A DNA stretch of 64,000 bases from Betaproteobacteria bacterium (GTDB lineage: Bacteria > Pseudomonadota > Gammaproteobacteria > Burkholderiales > Burkholderiaceae_C). Position 1 is the first letter of the stretch. The number at the start of each line of letters is the position of its first letter. The stretch lies in NCBI GenBank assembly GCA_013289985.1, contig JABCYW010000014.1, positions 1-64,000 of the forward strand, in the 5' to 3' direction. This document shows positions 1 through 8,693 of this stretch, in pieces. Below the pieces are notes generated by a model. It saw only the letters and a program-made list of their open reading frames with translations. It did not search any database and was not told where the DNA came from. A program made the translations under genes and the position numbers.

Positions 1-127
1 CGACGCGTCCTCGCACTATCTGTTCAGCCCGCCCGCCGAGGCCGCGCTCGACGCGCCGCCGCCGGTGATGGTGTGCGTCAGCAAGCAGGGCCGGCCGCGC
101 CTGGCCGGCCGCGGAGACTGCGATTGA
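1..127 (+). CDS. C-terminal end of a GspH/FimT-like minor pseudopilin (5' partial)
   Basis: The window opens inside a reading frame that ends at the TGA at 125-127 and encodes about 41 residues. The tail VCVSKQGRPRLAGRGDCD resembles the C-terminus of the GspH/FimT protein just downstream (VCINPRGAVAIVEGEATCP): both have a VC-x-(S/N) strand, a basic turn and a final cysteine. I infer a second FimT/FimU-type minor pilin of the same type IV pilus cluster. The N-terminal prepilin motif lies outside the window, so the call rests only on this tail and on its neighbours. Confidence 0.5.
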   Translation, partial: DASSHYLFSPPAEAALDAPPPVMVCVSKQGRPRLAGRGDCD

Positions 128-357
128 GCGCCGCCCGGCCGCCCGAAGGCGCTCGCACCGCAGCCGCCAGGCGGAGGGTAGCCGAATGAGCGCCCCTCGA
201 CGGATTCGTGCGTCGCTCGTCGCGAGAGGCCGCGGCGTGACCGGCGCCGCGCATCGGACGGCCGGCACCGTCCGTCGCGACATGGCGCGGGCGCCGGAGA
301 CGCTACATTCAGACTCGCCGTGGCGCCGCCTGTCCGCGCCGGACCTCCTGCGCCGTC

Positions 358-945
358 ATGAACCCGTCTCCCGTCGTCACCGTTCGCCTTGCCCGGCATC
401 GCCGCCCCGGCGGCTTCACGCTGGTCGAGCTGATGGTCACGGTGGCGGTGGCGTCGCTCCTCATCGCGCTGGGCGTGCCCTCGTTCCTGCGCGCGCTGGG
501 ACGGCACGCGATCATGGCGCAGGCCGAGGAGCTCCAGGATGCCGCGCGCATCGGCCGCAACGAGGCGATGAAGCGCAGCGGGCCGGTGGTGCTGTGCCGC
601 ACCGAGGCCACCAGTCCCGGGCATTGCGCCGGCACGCCGGGCAGCTGGCAGACCTGGCTGCTGTTCGCCGACGTCGGGCGCGGCGGCGCGTTCGCGGCCG
701 GCGATCCCATCCTGCGCCAGCACGTGGACGTCTCCGGGCGCATGACGGTCAGCAGCGAGGCCTCCGCCATCCGTTTCGAATCCACCGGCATCGCGCATGC
801 GGACAACGGCGGCGCGGTGATCGTCCTGGGCCCCGCGGGCGGCGCGGCCGACACGCCGGCCACCGATCGCGCGCTGCGGCGCCAGGTGTGCATCAACCCG
901 CGCGGCGCGGTGGCCATCGTCGAGGGCGAGGCCACATGCCCCTGA
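358..945 (+). CDS. fimT: Type IV pilus minor pilin FimT/FimU (GspH family)
   Basis: This 195-residue protein has a type III prepilin signal: a basic leader, Gly19 followed by FTLVELMV with glutamate at mature position 5, and then a hydrophobic helix to about residue 40. The globular part and the C-terminal cysteine pair fit the GspH/FimT pseudopilin family, which helps prime type IV pilus assembly in the inner membrane after cleavage by PilD. It is the first complete gene of a compact cluster, and its last ten bases overlap pilV. A weak -10-like TACATT lies at 304-309. The ribosome-binding site is poor, so the exact start is less certain than the family. Confidence 0.85.
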   Translation: MNPSPVVTVRLARHRRPGGFTLVELMVTVAVASLLIALGVPSFLRALGRHAIMAQAEELQDAARIGRNEAMKRSGPVVLCRTEATSPGHCAGTPGSWQTWLLFADVGRGGAFAAGDPILRQHVDVSGRMTVSSEASAIRFESTGIAHADNGGAVIVLGPAGGAADTPATDRALRRQVCINPRGAVAIVEGEATCP

Positions 946-1505
946 CATTCCCGCCAACCCGCGCGCGGGCGTCCGGCTTCTCGCTGGTGGAGGTGCTGGT
1001 GGCGATGTTCGTCGTCGCCATGGGCATCCTCGCGCTGGCCGGCCTGCTGCAGGCCTCCACGCGCTACGCGAAGATGAGCGAGCTGCGCTCCAACGCCACG
1101 CTGCTGGCCAACGACATCGCCGACCGCATGCGCGCCAACGCCGTGGGCGCGCAGCTCGGCGTGCTCGGCTACGACAGCACCGGGAAGGCGTTTCCCACGA
1201 CCGTCGCCGCGCCCCACTTGGCCTGCACCAGCGAGGCGCCGTGCGACCCCACCGATCTCGCCAGGGCCGACATGGCCGACTGGACGGCCCGCGTGCGCGC
1301 CACGCTGCCCAAGGGCTCGGCCTGGATCCAGTTCCGCGCCGGCAAGGCGCCCGCGCCCGACTCCCTCGACGTGTGGGTGGGCTGGGCCGATCCGCTCACG
1401 CTGGCGCCGGGCATCTCCACCGATCGTTCGGGCACCGAATGCCCGCCCGGCTGGAAGGCCGCCGAGCCCTCGGTGCGCTGCGTGTACCTGCAGGTGACGC
1501 CATGA
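936..1505 (+). CDS. pilV: Type IV pilus minor pilin PilV
   Basis: This 189-residue protein begins inside the end of fimT. Cleavage is expected after Gly14, before FSLVEVLVAM, with Glu at mature position 5. The conserved stretch after the hydrophobic helix (ELRSNATLLANDIADRMRAN) is typical of PilV: it resembles the family's usual pattern of an aligned helix followed by ADRMRAN. PilV is a minor pilin of the priming or tip complex together with PilW and PilX. The ATG at 936 is the only sensible start because it places the prepilin signal close to the N-terminus. It overlaps the next gene by four bases (ATGA), which implies translational coupling. Confidence 0.9.
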   Translation: MPLTFPPTRARASGFSLVEVLVAMFVVAMGILALAGLLQASTRYAKMSELRSNATLLANDIADRMRANAVGAQLGVLGYDSTGKAFPTTVAAPHLACTSEAPCDPTDLARADMADWTARVRATLPKGSAWIQFRAGKAPAPDSLDVWVGWADPLTLAPGISTDRSGTECPPGWKAAEPSVRCVYLQVTP

Positions 1506-2410
1506 CGCGCCGCCTGCCCGCGCGCGCGCCGCGCCCCCAGGCCGGCTTCACGCTGGTCGAGATGATGGTGGCGCTGGCCATCGGCCTGGCCGTCATCGGC
1601 GCGCTGATCGGCGCCTACCTCGTGTCGTTCCAGAGCGGCCGCCACAGCGACGCGATGGTGCAGATCACGGAAGACGCCACGCTGGCGCTCAACGTGATGC
1701 GCCAGCAGGTGGCCCAGGCCGGCTTCAGCCAGCCGCACGGCGTGGGCGAGGGCGGCGGGCTGGTGCTGCACGCCTTCCCCGCGGTCTTCGGCTGCGAGGC
1801 CGCCAACTTCAACGACCTGCAGGCGGCCATCGGCGCGCCTGCCAACTGCAGGCTCGCCAGTGCCGACCCGAACGCGCCGGACGCGCTGGAGGTGGCCTAC
1901 GAAGGCAGCGTGCTCGCGGGCTCGGCATCCAACGGCATCCTGGGCGGCACCGGAGGCAAGCAGCCACTCGACTGCCTCGGCAACTCGTTTCCCAAGACGC
2001 ACGACGACGCCACCGGCGACGACTACTGGCTGGACGACAGCAAGTTCTACGTCGCCGACGGCAGCCTCTGGTGCCATGGCCCCGGCAACGCGGCCGGGGC
2101 GGCCGTGGTGCAGAACGTGGAGACCCTGCAGGTCACCTACGGCATGGCGTCCGCGCCGGTCGGATCGCCGGGCTCCAGCCAGGTCATCTACTACGGCGCC
2201 GCGCCGCCGGCCGGATCGCCGCTGTGGGCCAACGTGGTCTCGGTGAACCTGTGCGTGCAGGTGCGCAGCGCCGCCAAGGTGCTCGACAGGCAGCAGGCGC
2301 CCACGCTGGGCGGCTGGGTCGATTGCCGCAACGCGCGCCAGACGTCCACTGACGGCTACCTGCGCCGCACCTTCTCCACCACCGTCGTGCTGCAGAACAG
2401 GCTGTCGTGA
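1502..2410 (+). CDS. pilW: Type IV pilus minor pilin PilW
   Basis: This 302-residue protein has a prepilin site after Gly15 (FTLVEMMVAL, Glu at mature position 5) and a hydrophobic helix to about residue 40. The following FQSGRHSDAMVQITEDATLALNVMRQQVAQAGF region is characteristic of PilW. The C-terminal part contains the strand SVNLCVQVRS and ends in TFSTTVVLQNRL, as PilW proteins usually do. It starts at the ATGA overlap with pilV and its stop overlaps the GTG of pilX, so the four genes are tightly coupled. Function by family: a minor pilin of the initiation complex at the inner membrane and pilus tip. Confidence 0.9.
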   Translation: MTRRLPARAPRPQAGFTLVEMMVALAIGLAVIGALIGAYLVSFQSGRHSDAMVQITEDATLALNVMRQQVAQAGFSQPHGVGEGGGLVLHAFPAVFGCEAANFNDLQAAIGAPANCRLASADPNAPDALEVAYEGSVLAGSASNGILGGTGGKQPLDCLGNSFPKTHDDATGDDYWLDDSKFYVADGSLWCHGPGNAAGAAVVQNVETLQVTYGMASAPVGSPGSSQVIYYGAAPPAGSPLWANVVSVNLCVQVRSAAKVLDRQQAPTLGGWVDCRNARQTSTDGYLRRTFSTTVVLQNRLS

Positions 2411-3081
2411 AGGCCCGCTCCCGCGCCCATCCGTCCGCCCGCGTCACGCCTGGCCGTGTGCCCGCGCGTGCGGACGCACGAGGCTTGCGCCCGGGCGCGC
2501 GAGGTTTCTCGCTGATCGTCGCGATGCTGATGCTCGCGGTCATCGGCCTGGCCTCGGCCGCCATCATGCGCAACGCCACCAGCGGCGACCAGGTGGCCAA
2601 CAACAACCGCCTGCAGACGCAGGCCAACCAGTACGCCCAACTGGCGCTGCGCTGGTGCGAGAACCAGATGGCGCTGGACGCGGCGTCGCGCGCGGTGCCG
2701 CTGCTGCCCGCCGTCGATCCACCCGCGTGGACGGTCCGCCAGAACTGGAGCACCACCGCAGGCTCGCATGGGGCCCACACGCTGGCCGCGAGCGACCTGG
2801 GCGGCACGGTGCAGCCGCGCGTCGCCCCGCAATGCCTCATGGAAGCCACGGCGGTGCCCAACGTCTATACGGTCACCGCGCGCGGCTACAGCGCCGACTG
2901 GAACGGCGACCCGACGACGGGCGCCACCCGCAACGGCTCGTCGGTGTGGCTGCAGGCCACGGTCTACGCCGAGGGCGCGGGCGGCGCCGCGACGGATCCG
3001 GCCGCGACCATCGCCGCCGCCAACGGCCCGCTGAGCGTGCGCCAGCGCGTGTGGCAGCAACTGCTGACGCCGCCGTTCTGA
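2407..3081 (+). CDS. pilX: Type IV pilus tip-type minor pilin PilX
   Basis: This 224-residue protein uses a GTG start that overlaps the pilW stop. A long basic leader of 33 residues precedes the prepilin site G|FSLIVAMLML. Mature position 5 is Val instead of Glu, as in GspK/PilX-type pilins that cap the tip and do not need Glu5 to pair with a previous subunit. The motif ATSGDQVANNNRLQTQANQYAQLALRWCE is the PilX N-terminal helix. No PilY1 gene follows, although pilY1 normally lies next to pilX. The leader is longer than usual, so a start further downstream is possible, but no other good start lies before the signal. Confidence 0.82.
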   Translation: MKARSRAHPSARVTPGRVPARADARGLRPGARGFSLIVAMLMLAVIGLASAAIMRNATSGDQVANNNRLQTQANQYAQLALRWCENQMALDAASRAVPLLPAVDPPAWTVRQNWSTTAGSHGAHTLAASDLGGTVQPRVAPQCLMEATAVPNVYTVTARGYSADWNGDPTTGATRNGSSVWLQATVYAEGAGGAATDPAATIAAANGPLSVRQRVWQQLLTPPF

Positions 3082-3103
3082 CGCGCGTCACCTGGCCCGC
3101 GCC

Positions 3104-3541
3104 ATGCGTTCGCGCCACCTGCGCCACGGATTCACGCTGATCGAGCTGATGATCGCGATGGCCGTGCTCGCCATCCTCGCGGCGGTCGCGTTGCCCGCGT
3201 TCTTCGAGAGCATCGCCCGCGCCAGCCGCGGCGAGATGCAGGCGGCGTTGCTGGAGGATGCGGGCTACATGCAGCACTACTACGCGTCGCATGACGCATT
3301 CATGGACACGCCGCCGCCCCGGCTTCCCGCCGCGCGCACGCCGCGCACGGGCGCTGCCAGCTACGCGATCGCGGTGAGCGTGCCGGCCGGCGATCCGACG
3401 TCCTTCGTGCTCACCGCGCGGCGCACGGGTTCGATGAGCACGGATGCCTGCGGCGACTTCACGCTCGACTCGCTGGGGCGGCGCGGCCTCGCGCCGGGCA
3501 CGGCCGCCGCGGGACGCGACGTCGCGACCTGCTGGCGCTGA
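3104..3541 (+). CDS. pilE: Type IV pilus minor pilin PilE
   Basis: This 145-residue pilin has a short basic leader, cleavage after Gly9 and the classic FTLIELMIAMAVLAILAAVALPAF helix with Glu at mature position 5. The C-terminal part has two cysteines (ACGDFTLDSLG and ATCWR), the disulfide-bonded D-region typical of PilE-type minor pilins. It follows pilX after 22 bases and closes the cluster. By family it is an incorporated minor pilin and not the major subunit, because it lies with pilV, pilW and pilX and has the short variable domain of that group. Confidence 0.88.
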   Translation: MRSRHLRHGFTLIELMIAMAVLAILAAVALPAFFESIARASRGEMQAALLEDAGYMQHYYASHDAFMDTPPPRLPAARTPRTGAASYAIAVSVPAGDPTSFVLTARRTGSMSTDACGDFTLDSLGRRGLAPGTAAAGRDVATCWR

Positions 3542-3552
3542 ACGGCAGCATG

Positions 3553-3577
3553 AAAAACCCGGCGCTCAGGCCGGGTT
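3553..3577 (-). terminator. Rho-independent terminator of glyA-nrdR
   Basis: On the minus strand a perfect 8-bp stem (AACCCGGC / GCCGGGTT) with a 6-base loop is followed directly by TTTTT. It lies just past the nrdR stop and between the converging pilE and nrdR genes. It fits the end of the glyA-nrdR transcript. Confidence 0.85.
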
Positions 3578-3586
3578 CCGCGAGGC

Positions 3587-4030
3587 TCAGATGTCCTTGA
3601 TCAGCCGGCTGAACTCGTCGACATCCTCGAAGCTCCGGTACACCGAGGCGAAGCGCACGTAGGCCACCTTGTCCAGCCGCTTCAGCTCGCGCATCACCAG
3701 TTCGCCGACGCGTGTGGACGGCACTTCGCGCGCGCCCGTGCCCATCAGCTTGTCCTGGATGCGCTCGATGGCCGCGTCGATCTGCTCGATGCTCACCTGG
3801 CGCTTGCGCAGCGCGAGCGTCATCGAGCCGCGCAGCTTGGCCGGATCGAAGTCGACCCGCGCGCCGCTCTTCTTCACGATGGACGGGAACGCCATCTCGG
3901 CGCGCTCGTAGGTCGTGAAGCGCTTGTCGCACTTCAGGCAGCGGCGGCGGCGCCGGACGACGTCGCCCTCGTCCGATTCGCGGGTCTCGGCGACCTGCGT
4001 CTCGTCGTGACTGCAATAGGGGCAGCGCAT
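3587..4030 (-). CDS. nrdR: Transcriptional repressor NrdR
   Basis: This 147-residue protein has the full NrdR layout: an N-terminal zinc ribbon with Cys3, Cys6, Cys31 and Cys34 (CPYC and CLKC), followed by an ATP-cone domain from about residue 49 to 139. NrdR senses ATP/dATP and represses ribonucleotide reductase genes at NrdR boxes. It lies 21 bases downstream of glyA and must be co-transcribed with it, an arrangement common in proteobacteria. Length and all four zinc ligands match the family, so the identification is secure. Confidence 0.97.
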   Translation of the reverse strand: MRCPYCSHDETQVAETRESDEGDVVRRRRRCLKCDKRFTTYERAEMAFPSIVKKSGARVDFDPAKLRGSMTLALRKRQVSIEQIDAAIERIQDKLMGTGAREVPSTRVGELVMRELKRLDKVAYVRFASVYRSFEDVDEFSRLIKDI

Positions 4031-4051
4031 GGGGCGACGTGGCCTGTGGGA

Positions 4052-5299
4052 TCAGCGGTAGACGGGGAAGTCGCGCGTCAGCGCTTCCACCTTGGCGCGC
4101 ACCTCGGCCAGGCGGGCCGGATCGTTCGGCGCGTCGAGCACGTCGGCGATCAGGTGTGCCGTGGCGCGGGCCTGGTCTTCCTTGAAGCCACGCGTGGTGA
4201 GCGCCGGGGTGCCCAGGCGGATGCCGCTGGTGACCATCGGCTTTTCCGGGTCGTTGGGGATCGCGTTCTTGTTGCAGGTCATGTGCGCGTCGCCCAGGAT
4301 GCGCTCGGCGTCCTTGCCGGTGATGCCCTTGGCGCGCAGGTCGACCAGCATCACGTGGCTCTCGGTGCGACCCGAGACGATGCGCAGGCCGCGCTCGATC
4401 AGCGTCTTCGCGAGCACGTCGGCGTTCTTCACCACCTGCTGCTGGTAGGCCTTGAAGCCGGGTTGCAGCGCCTCCTGGAACGCGATGGCCTTGCCGGCGA
4501 TCACGTGCATCAGCGGGCCGCCCTGCAGGCCGGGGAAGATGGCCGAGTTGATCTGCTTGGCGAACGCGTCCTTCATCAGGATGATGCCGCCGCGCGGGCC
4601 GCGCAGGCTCTTGTGCGTGGTGGAGGTGACGACGTCGGCGTGCGGCACCGGGTTCGGGTAGACGCCCGCGGCGATCAGGCCGGCGTAGTGCGCCATGTCG
4701 ACCATGAAATACGCGCCCACTTCCTTGGCGATCTTCGAGAAGCGCTCGAAGTCGATGCGCAGCGCGAAGGCCGAGGCGCCGGCGATGATCAGCTTGGGCT
4801 TGTGCTCGCGCGCGGTACGCTCCATCGCCTCGTAGTCGATGTCCTCGGCCGCGTTCAGGCCGTAGCTGACGACCTTGAACCACTTGCCGCTCATGTTGAG
4901 CGCCATGCCGTGCGTCAGGTGGCCGCCTTCGGCCAGGCTCATGCCCATGATGGTGTCGCCGGGCTGCAGCAGGCCCAGGAACACGGCCTGGTTGGCCTGC
5001 GAGCCGGAGTTGGGCTGCACGTTGGCGTTTTCCGCGCCGAACAATTGCTTGACGCGATCGATGGCCAGTTGCTCGACGACGTCGACGTTCTCGCAGCCGC
5101 CGTAGTAGCGCTTGCCCGGGTAGCCTTCGGCGTACTTGTTGGTGAGCTGCGAGCCCTGCGCGGCCATGACGGCCGGCGAGGTGTAGTTCTCCGAGGCGAT
5201 CAGCTCGATGTGCTGTTCCTGGCGGAGGTTCTCGGCCTGGATGGCGGCCCAGATGGCGGGGTCAACGTTGGCGATCGTCGATTGTTGGCGGTCGAACAT
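4052..5299 (-). CDS. glyA: Serine hydroxymethyltransferase
   Basis: This 415-residue protein matches the length and full motif set of Gly[21 protein letters not shown] near the N-terminus, [15 protein letters not shown], and the PLP lysine Lys230 in [14 protein letters not shown]. The enzyme converts serine and tetrahydrofolate to glycine and 5,10-methylenetetrahydrofolate in the cytoplasm. The ATG at 5299 was chosen over longer starts because it gives the standard MFDRQQST N-terminus and has AAGGAA upstream. It leads an operon with nrdR. A ZTP-riboswitch-like RNA lies in its leader, consistent with control by the folate-stress signal ZTP/ZMP. Confidence 0.98.
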   Translation of the reverse strand: MFDRQQSTIANVDPAIWAAIQAENLRQEQHIELIASENYTSPAVMAAQGSQLTNKYAEGYPGKRYYGGCENVDVVEQLAIDRVKQLFGAENANVQPNSGSQANQAVFLGLLQPGDTIMGMSLAEGGHLTHGMALNMSGKWFKVVSYGLNAAEDIDYEAMERTAREHKPKLIIAGASAFALRIDFERFSKIAKEVGAYFMVDMAHYAGLIAAGVYPNPVPHADVVTSTTHKSLRGPRGGIILMKDAFAKQINSAIFPGLQGGPLMHVIAGKAIAFQEALQPGFKAYQQQVVKNADVLAKTLIERGLRIVSGRTESHVMLVDLRAKGITGKDAERILGDAHMTCNKNAIPNDPEKPMVTSGIRLGTPALTTRGFKEDQARATAHLIADVLDAPNDPARLAEVRAKVEALTRDFPVYR

Positions 5300-5403
5300 G
5301 GAGGTTCCTTGGATTGAGGGCAATTCGGGCGCATCGGTTGGGCCTCGCTGGCGTCCGCCCGGACGCGTGCATGCGCCCCAGGGCAGTTGGAGGTTCCAGC
5401 GGT

Positions 5404-5580
5404 GCGCGAAAGACGCGCTGCCCAGGCGAACGGCTGACAAGGCAGGCCGGACATCGCATGACGCCCGCCGCCCTTCGCGCTTCCCGGTGGTGGCCCACCT
5501 CGCAACCCGTCCGGAGGAGTCCGGCGGCCTTGAGCTCTTCCGGATCTCTCGAGACGCGTCCTGTCGCCAGTCGCGCGAGC
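5404..5580 (-). ncRNA. ZTP (pfl motif) riboswitch in the glyA leader
   Basis: On the minus strand the leader contains the conserved blocks of the pfl/ZTP riboswitch in the right order: GCGCGACUGGCGAC at the 5' end, GGUGGGCCACC followed by CCACCGGGAAGCG (5490-5478), and after a variable linker GCCGUUCGCCUGGGCA (5434-5419). The 3' block is followed at once by a small hairpin, GCGCG-UCUUU-CGCGC (5418-5404). Between it and glyA there is an 8-base complementary pair (GGGCGCAU at 5378-5371 with AUGCGCCC at 5334-5327) that could be part of the expression platform. A -10-like TAAACT at 5590-5585 would start the RNA near the aptamer. Family knowledge: ZTP/ZMP binding raises expression of one-carbon genes. 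Outer boundaries are approximate. Confidence 0.88.
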
Positions 5581-5640
5581 CGCCAGTTTAACTTGCCGGC
5601 CGGTTTCGCGGTGCAGGGCGAGCGTCGATTGACGCAATAC

Positions 5641-5670
5641 GAAGCAAGACGGACGCCGCGGCGTCCGTCT
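5641..5670 (-). terminator. Terminator hairpin after the lytic transglycosylase gene
   Basis: A perfect 24-base palindrome (12-base arms, AGACGGACGCCG / CGGCGTCCGTCT, 5647-5670) lies 40 bases past the stop of the minus-strand transglycosylase gene. It is followed on the minus strand by TTGCTT. The T-run is short, so termination efficiency is uncertain. Confidence 0.6.
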
Positions 5671-5709
5671 GTCCATCCTGCCGCGGCCGGGCCGGCCGCA
5701 ACGCGAAGA

Positions 5710-6654
5710 TCAGTGCGCCAGCGCCACGCGCTCGCGCTCGGGCCGGGCCTGCGCGTCCTGCTCGGGCGCGGCGGCGTGGGCCGTCGATTCGCTGGCCGCG
5801 GCCGCCGGAGCGACCACCGGCACCGGCGTGGCGGCCGGGGTCGGCGCCACGTTGGCGATGATGGGCACCACCGTCGGCGGCACGTTCTGGCCGGCCGCGA
5901 CGCGCTTGAGCAGATCCTGCTCGGCGATGACCTTGGCCGCATAGCCGCCGTCGTCGTCGGCGGCGCCGGCGCCCACGTAGTAGCGCAGGCCGCTGGCCAG
6001 GCCGCCGCCCTTGGCGATGCATTCCTTGAGCACCAGCACGCCCACCCGCAGGTTGCTCACCGGGTCGAACGCCGCCAGGTGGCCGCCGTAGGGGTCGTAC
6101 TTGTCGCTGTGGATCTTGGTCATCACCTGCATCAGGCCCTGCGCGCCCACCGGGCTCTGCGCGAACGGGTTGAAGCTGGACTCGATGGCCATCACCGACA
6201 GGATCAGCGTCGGGTCGATGCCGGTGCGCTGGCCCACCGTCCACGATTCCTGCACCAGGCGGGCCACCGGCTCGGGCGCCACGTGGTAGCGGCGCACGAT
6301 CCAGCGGGCCACGTTGGCCTGGGCGCGGGTCAGGTCGGCCGGGTCAGCCGTGGACGAGGTGTTGACCGGGCCGGCCGCGGTCGGCTCGTTCTCGGCCTCG
6401 GCCGCCAGGTCTTCGCCACCGCTGCGCGCCAGGTGGCGTGCCTCGAGCCAGCCCCAGGCGCGAGCCTCGAGGGTGTCGCGCAGGTCGTCCTGGCTGCCCA
6501 TGAACAAGGCACCGGCCACAACGGCCAGTCCCACCATGGCCAGCATGCTGTGGCTCACGTCGAGCAGGCCATGGCCCACGTCGGTCAGGAACACGGTCAC
6601 TGACTCTCGCCCGGTCGTCAGTGCGTTGCGCACGACTGCTTGGGGTTGAAGCAT
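5710..6654 (-). CDS. Membrane-anchored SLT-type lytic transglycosylase
   Basis: This 314-residue protein has an N-terminal membrane helix at about 33-55 and an SLT domain at about 140-255. The domain has the catalytic glutamate Glu158 in AIESSFNPFAQSPVGAQGLMQV, and GLRYYVG stands where the family has a YN(A/G)G-like motif. The C-terminal 60 residues are Pro/Ala-rich and likely disordered. Family role: non-hydrolytic cleavage of peptidoglycan glycan strands in the periplasm. The start follows AAAGGAG, a strong ribosome-binding site. It stands alone, divergent from ubiD and behind a terminator. Which physiological process it serves cannot be told from the neighbours. Confidence 0.88.
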   Translation of the reverse strand: MLQPQAVVRNALTTGRESVTVFLTDVGHGLLDVSHSMLAMVGLAVVAGALFMGSQDDLRDTLEARAWGWLEARHLARSGGEDLAAEAENEPTAAGPVNTSSTADPADLTRAQANVARWIVRRYHVAPEPVARLVQESWTVGQRTGIDPTLILSVMAIESSFNPFAQSPVGAQGLMQVMTKIHSDKYDPYGGHLAAFDPVSNLRVGVLVLKECIAKGGGLASGLRYYVGAGAADDDGGYAAKVIAEQDLLKRVAAGQNVPPTVVPIIANVAPTPAATPVPVVAPAAAASESTAHAAAPEQDAQARPERERVALAH

Positions 6655-6836
6655 CTCTCTCCTTTCACAGCGTTCGGTGCCGGCGGTCGGCGCTCTGGGC
6701 GCGCGGTCGCGGCGTTCTCGACGCTGGCGATAATGGATCGCTGCGATTCATGGCCGGGGAGTCTGCATCTAGCAGCCGGCGGCAGCCTTCAGGGCCCGGC
6801 CTCAGCGAGGAGGAGGGATAACCCTGGTGTTACGTC

Positions 6837-6865
6837 TTGCGGGATTGTAGGGAGCCGCGTAATAA
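6837..6865 (+). promoter_or_regulatory. Candidate sigma-70 promoter of ubiD
   Basis: TTGCGG, a 17-base spacer and TAATAA lie 42 bases before the ubiD start, inside an unusually AT-rich stretch for this genome. The match was made by eye. A second option is TATAGA at about 6877. Confidence 0.4.
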
Positions 6866-6906
6866 CCCGTCAACAATATAGACTTCTCAAGTCATAACCA
6901 AAAATT

Positions 6907-8481
6907 ATGAAATACCGTGATTTGCGCGATTTTGCGGCCAATCTTGAGGGTTCTGGGGAGCTCAGGCGTGTAACAGCGGCGGTGTCCCCCAAGCTCGAAA
7001 TGACCGCCCTGGCCGATCGCGTGCTCCGCCAGGCCGGCCCCGCGTTGCTGTTCGAGAACCCCACGGGGTATGGCGTCCCGGTGCTCGCCAACCTGTTCGG
7101 GACGCCCCACCGCGTCGCTCTCGGGATGGGCGCCACCGACATCTCCGAGCTCCGCGGCATCGGCCAGTTGCTGGCCAGCCTGCGCGAACCGGAGCCGCCG
7201 AAGTCGGTCAAGGACGCCGGCAAGCTGTGGACGATGGGCAAGGCGCTGTGGGACATGAAGCCCGCGGTGTTGCGCAACGGGCCGTGCCAGGAAGTGATCC
7301 AGGCGACCGACGAGATCGACCTGGCGCAGTGGCCGATCCAGACCTGCTGGCCCGGCGACATCGCGCCGCTGGTCACCTGGGGCCTGGTCGTCACCCGCGG
7401 CCCGCGCAACGTCCCGAAGCCGCGCCTGCGCCAGAACCTGGGCATCTACCGCCAGCAGGTGATCGGCAGGCGCGAGCTGATCATGCGCTGGCTGACCCAC
7501 CGCGGCGGCGCGCTCGACTTTCGCGAGTTCGCGCGCGTCAACCCCGGCAAGCCGTTCCCGCTGGTGTGCGCGCTGGGCGCCGATCCGGCCACCACGCTGG
7601 GCGCCGTCACGCCGGTGCCCGATACGCTGGGCGAGTACCAGTTCGCGGGCCTGCTGCGCGGCGGCCGCACCGAGCTGGTGGACACGCAGACCGGCGAGGA
7701 CGGCCTGATGCTGCAGGTGCCCGCGCGCGCCGAGATCGTGCTCGAGGGCCACATCCCCGTCGCCGAGCCCGGCTTCACCGGCTTCAGCGAGACGGGCATC
7801 CCGCTGAAGGAGCAGGGCGGCCATCTATATGCACTGGAAGGCCCGTACGGCGACCACACCGGCTACTACAACGAGCGCGACTGGTTCCCGGTCTTCCGCC
7901 TCGACCGCCTGACCCACCGGCGCGACCCGATCTACCACTCCACCTACACCGGCAAGCCGCCCGACGAGCCGGCCGTGCTGGGCGTGGCGCTCAACGAGGT
8001 GTTCGTGCCACTGCTGCAGAAGCAGTTTCCCGAGATCGTCGACTTCTACCTGCCGCCCGAGGCCTGCAGCTACCGCATGGCTGTCATCTCGATGAAGAAG
8101 GCCTACGCGGGCCACGCCAAGCGGCTGATGTTCGGGCTGTGGAGCGTGCTGCGCCAGTTCATGTACACGAAGTTCATCGTGGTGGTGGACGAGGACATCG
8201 ACATCCGCGACTGGAACGAGGTGATCTGGGCCATCACCACGCGCATGGATCCGGTGCGCGACACGACGCTGGTCGACCACACGCCCATCGACTACCTCGA
8301 CTTCGCCTCGCCCACCAGCGGCCTGGGCGGCAAGATGGGGCTGGACGCCACCTCGAAGTGGCCGGGCGAGACGAACCGCGAATGGGGTCGCCCGATCACG
8401 ATGGCCGGCGCGATCGCCAAGGAGGCCGAGGCGCGGCTGGACGCGGTCTTCTCCCAAGTGATGGGGGCTGTCAAGCGCTGA
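6907..8481 (+). CDS. ubiD: UbiD family decarboxylase (3-octaprenyl-4-hydroxybenzoate carboxy-lyase)
   Basis: This 524-residue protein matches the UbiD family over its whole length: [22 protein letters not shown] at the start, [20 protein letters not shown], and the central [13 protein letters not shown]-like and [21 protein letters not shown] segments. UbiD enzymes use prenylated FMN, made by UbiX, to decarboxylate the ubiquinone precursor in the cytoplasm. Divergent paralogues act on other aromatic acids, but the length and N-terminus fit the ubiquinone enzyme. No ubiX lies in the window. The gene stands alone, with a candidate promoter upstream and a strong hairpin downstream. Confidence 0.93.
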   Translation: MKYRDLRDFAANLEGSGELRRVTAAVSPKLEMTALADRVLRQAGPALLFENPTGYGVPVLANLFGTPHRVALGMGATDISELRGIGQLLASLREPEPPKSVKDAGKLWTMGKALWDMKPAVLRNGPCQEVIQATDEIDLAQWPIQTCWPGDIAPLVTWGLVVTRGPRNVPKPRLRQNLGIYRQQVIGRRELIMRWLTHRGGALDFREFARVNPGKPFPLVCALGADPATTLGAVTPVPDTLGEYQFAGLLRGGRTELVDTQTGEDGLMLQVPARAEIVLEGHIPVAEPGFTGFSETGIPLKEQGGHLYALEGPYGDHTGYYNERDWFPVFRLDRLTHRRDPIYHSTYTGKPPDEPAVLGVALNEVFVPLLQKQFPEIVDFYLPPEACSYRMAVISMKKAYAGHAKRLMFGLWSVLRQFMYTKFIVVVDEDIDIRDWNEVIWAITTRMDPVRDTTLVDHTPIDYLDFASPTSGLGGKMGLDATSKWPGETNREWGRPITMAGAIAKEAEARLDAVFSQVMGAVKR

Positions 8482-8554
8482 GGCGCTATCAGGACACCGG
8501 GTCCGTTCGTCCAGATTTTCTTGCGGCGAGCGCGCGCGAGGACTATCTTTGAAC

Positions 8555-8651
8555 TGCCTCGAGCGAGGCACTCCCCTCTGCGCAATCGATGCGCAATCGG
8601 AGCCCCGGGCGTTCTGCTCCGGAGCCCCATCGGACGACGTTCAAGTCGTCC
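8555..8651 (+). other. Stretch of consecutive stem-loops, possible small RNA
   Basis: Between ubiD and the next gene there are three short inverted repeats in a row before a terminator-like hairpin: TGCCTCG/CGAGGCA (8555-8570), CGGAGC/GCTCCG (8598-8621) and GGACGAC/GTCGTCC (8632-8651). A direct repeat GCGCAATCG occurs twice at 8580 and 8591. No reading frame is convincing here. It could be a small RNA or a ubiD 3' untranslated region. I do not recognise an RNA family. Confidence 0.3.
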
Positions 8652-8653
8652 AG

Positions 8654-8687
8654 GAAGCCCCGACCACCTTCCAGTGATCGGGGCTTC
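8654..8687. terminator. Strong hairpin between converging genes, likely bidirectional terminator
   Basis: A perfect 10-bp stem (GAAGCCCCGA / TCGGGGCTTC) with a 14-base loop lies between ubiD and the converging DUF218 gene. There is no clear T-run on either strand, so it may act as a weak terminator or transcript stabiliser. Confidence 0.6.
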
Positions 8688-8693
8688 GTCACG

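Noticed and set aside
8580-8651. A tRNA-like segment with TTCAAGT in a stem-loop
   Set aside because: No acceptor stem or anticodon arm can be built around it.
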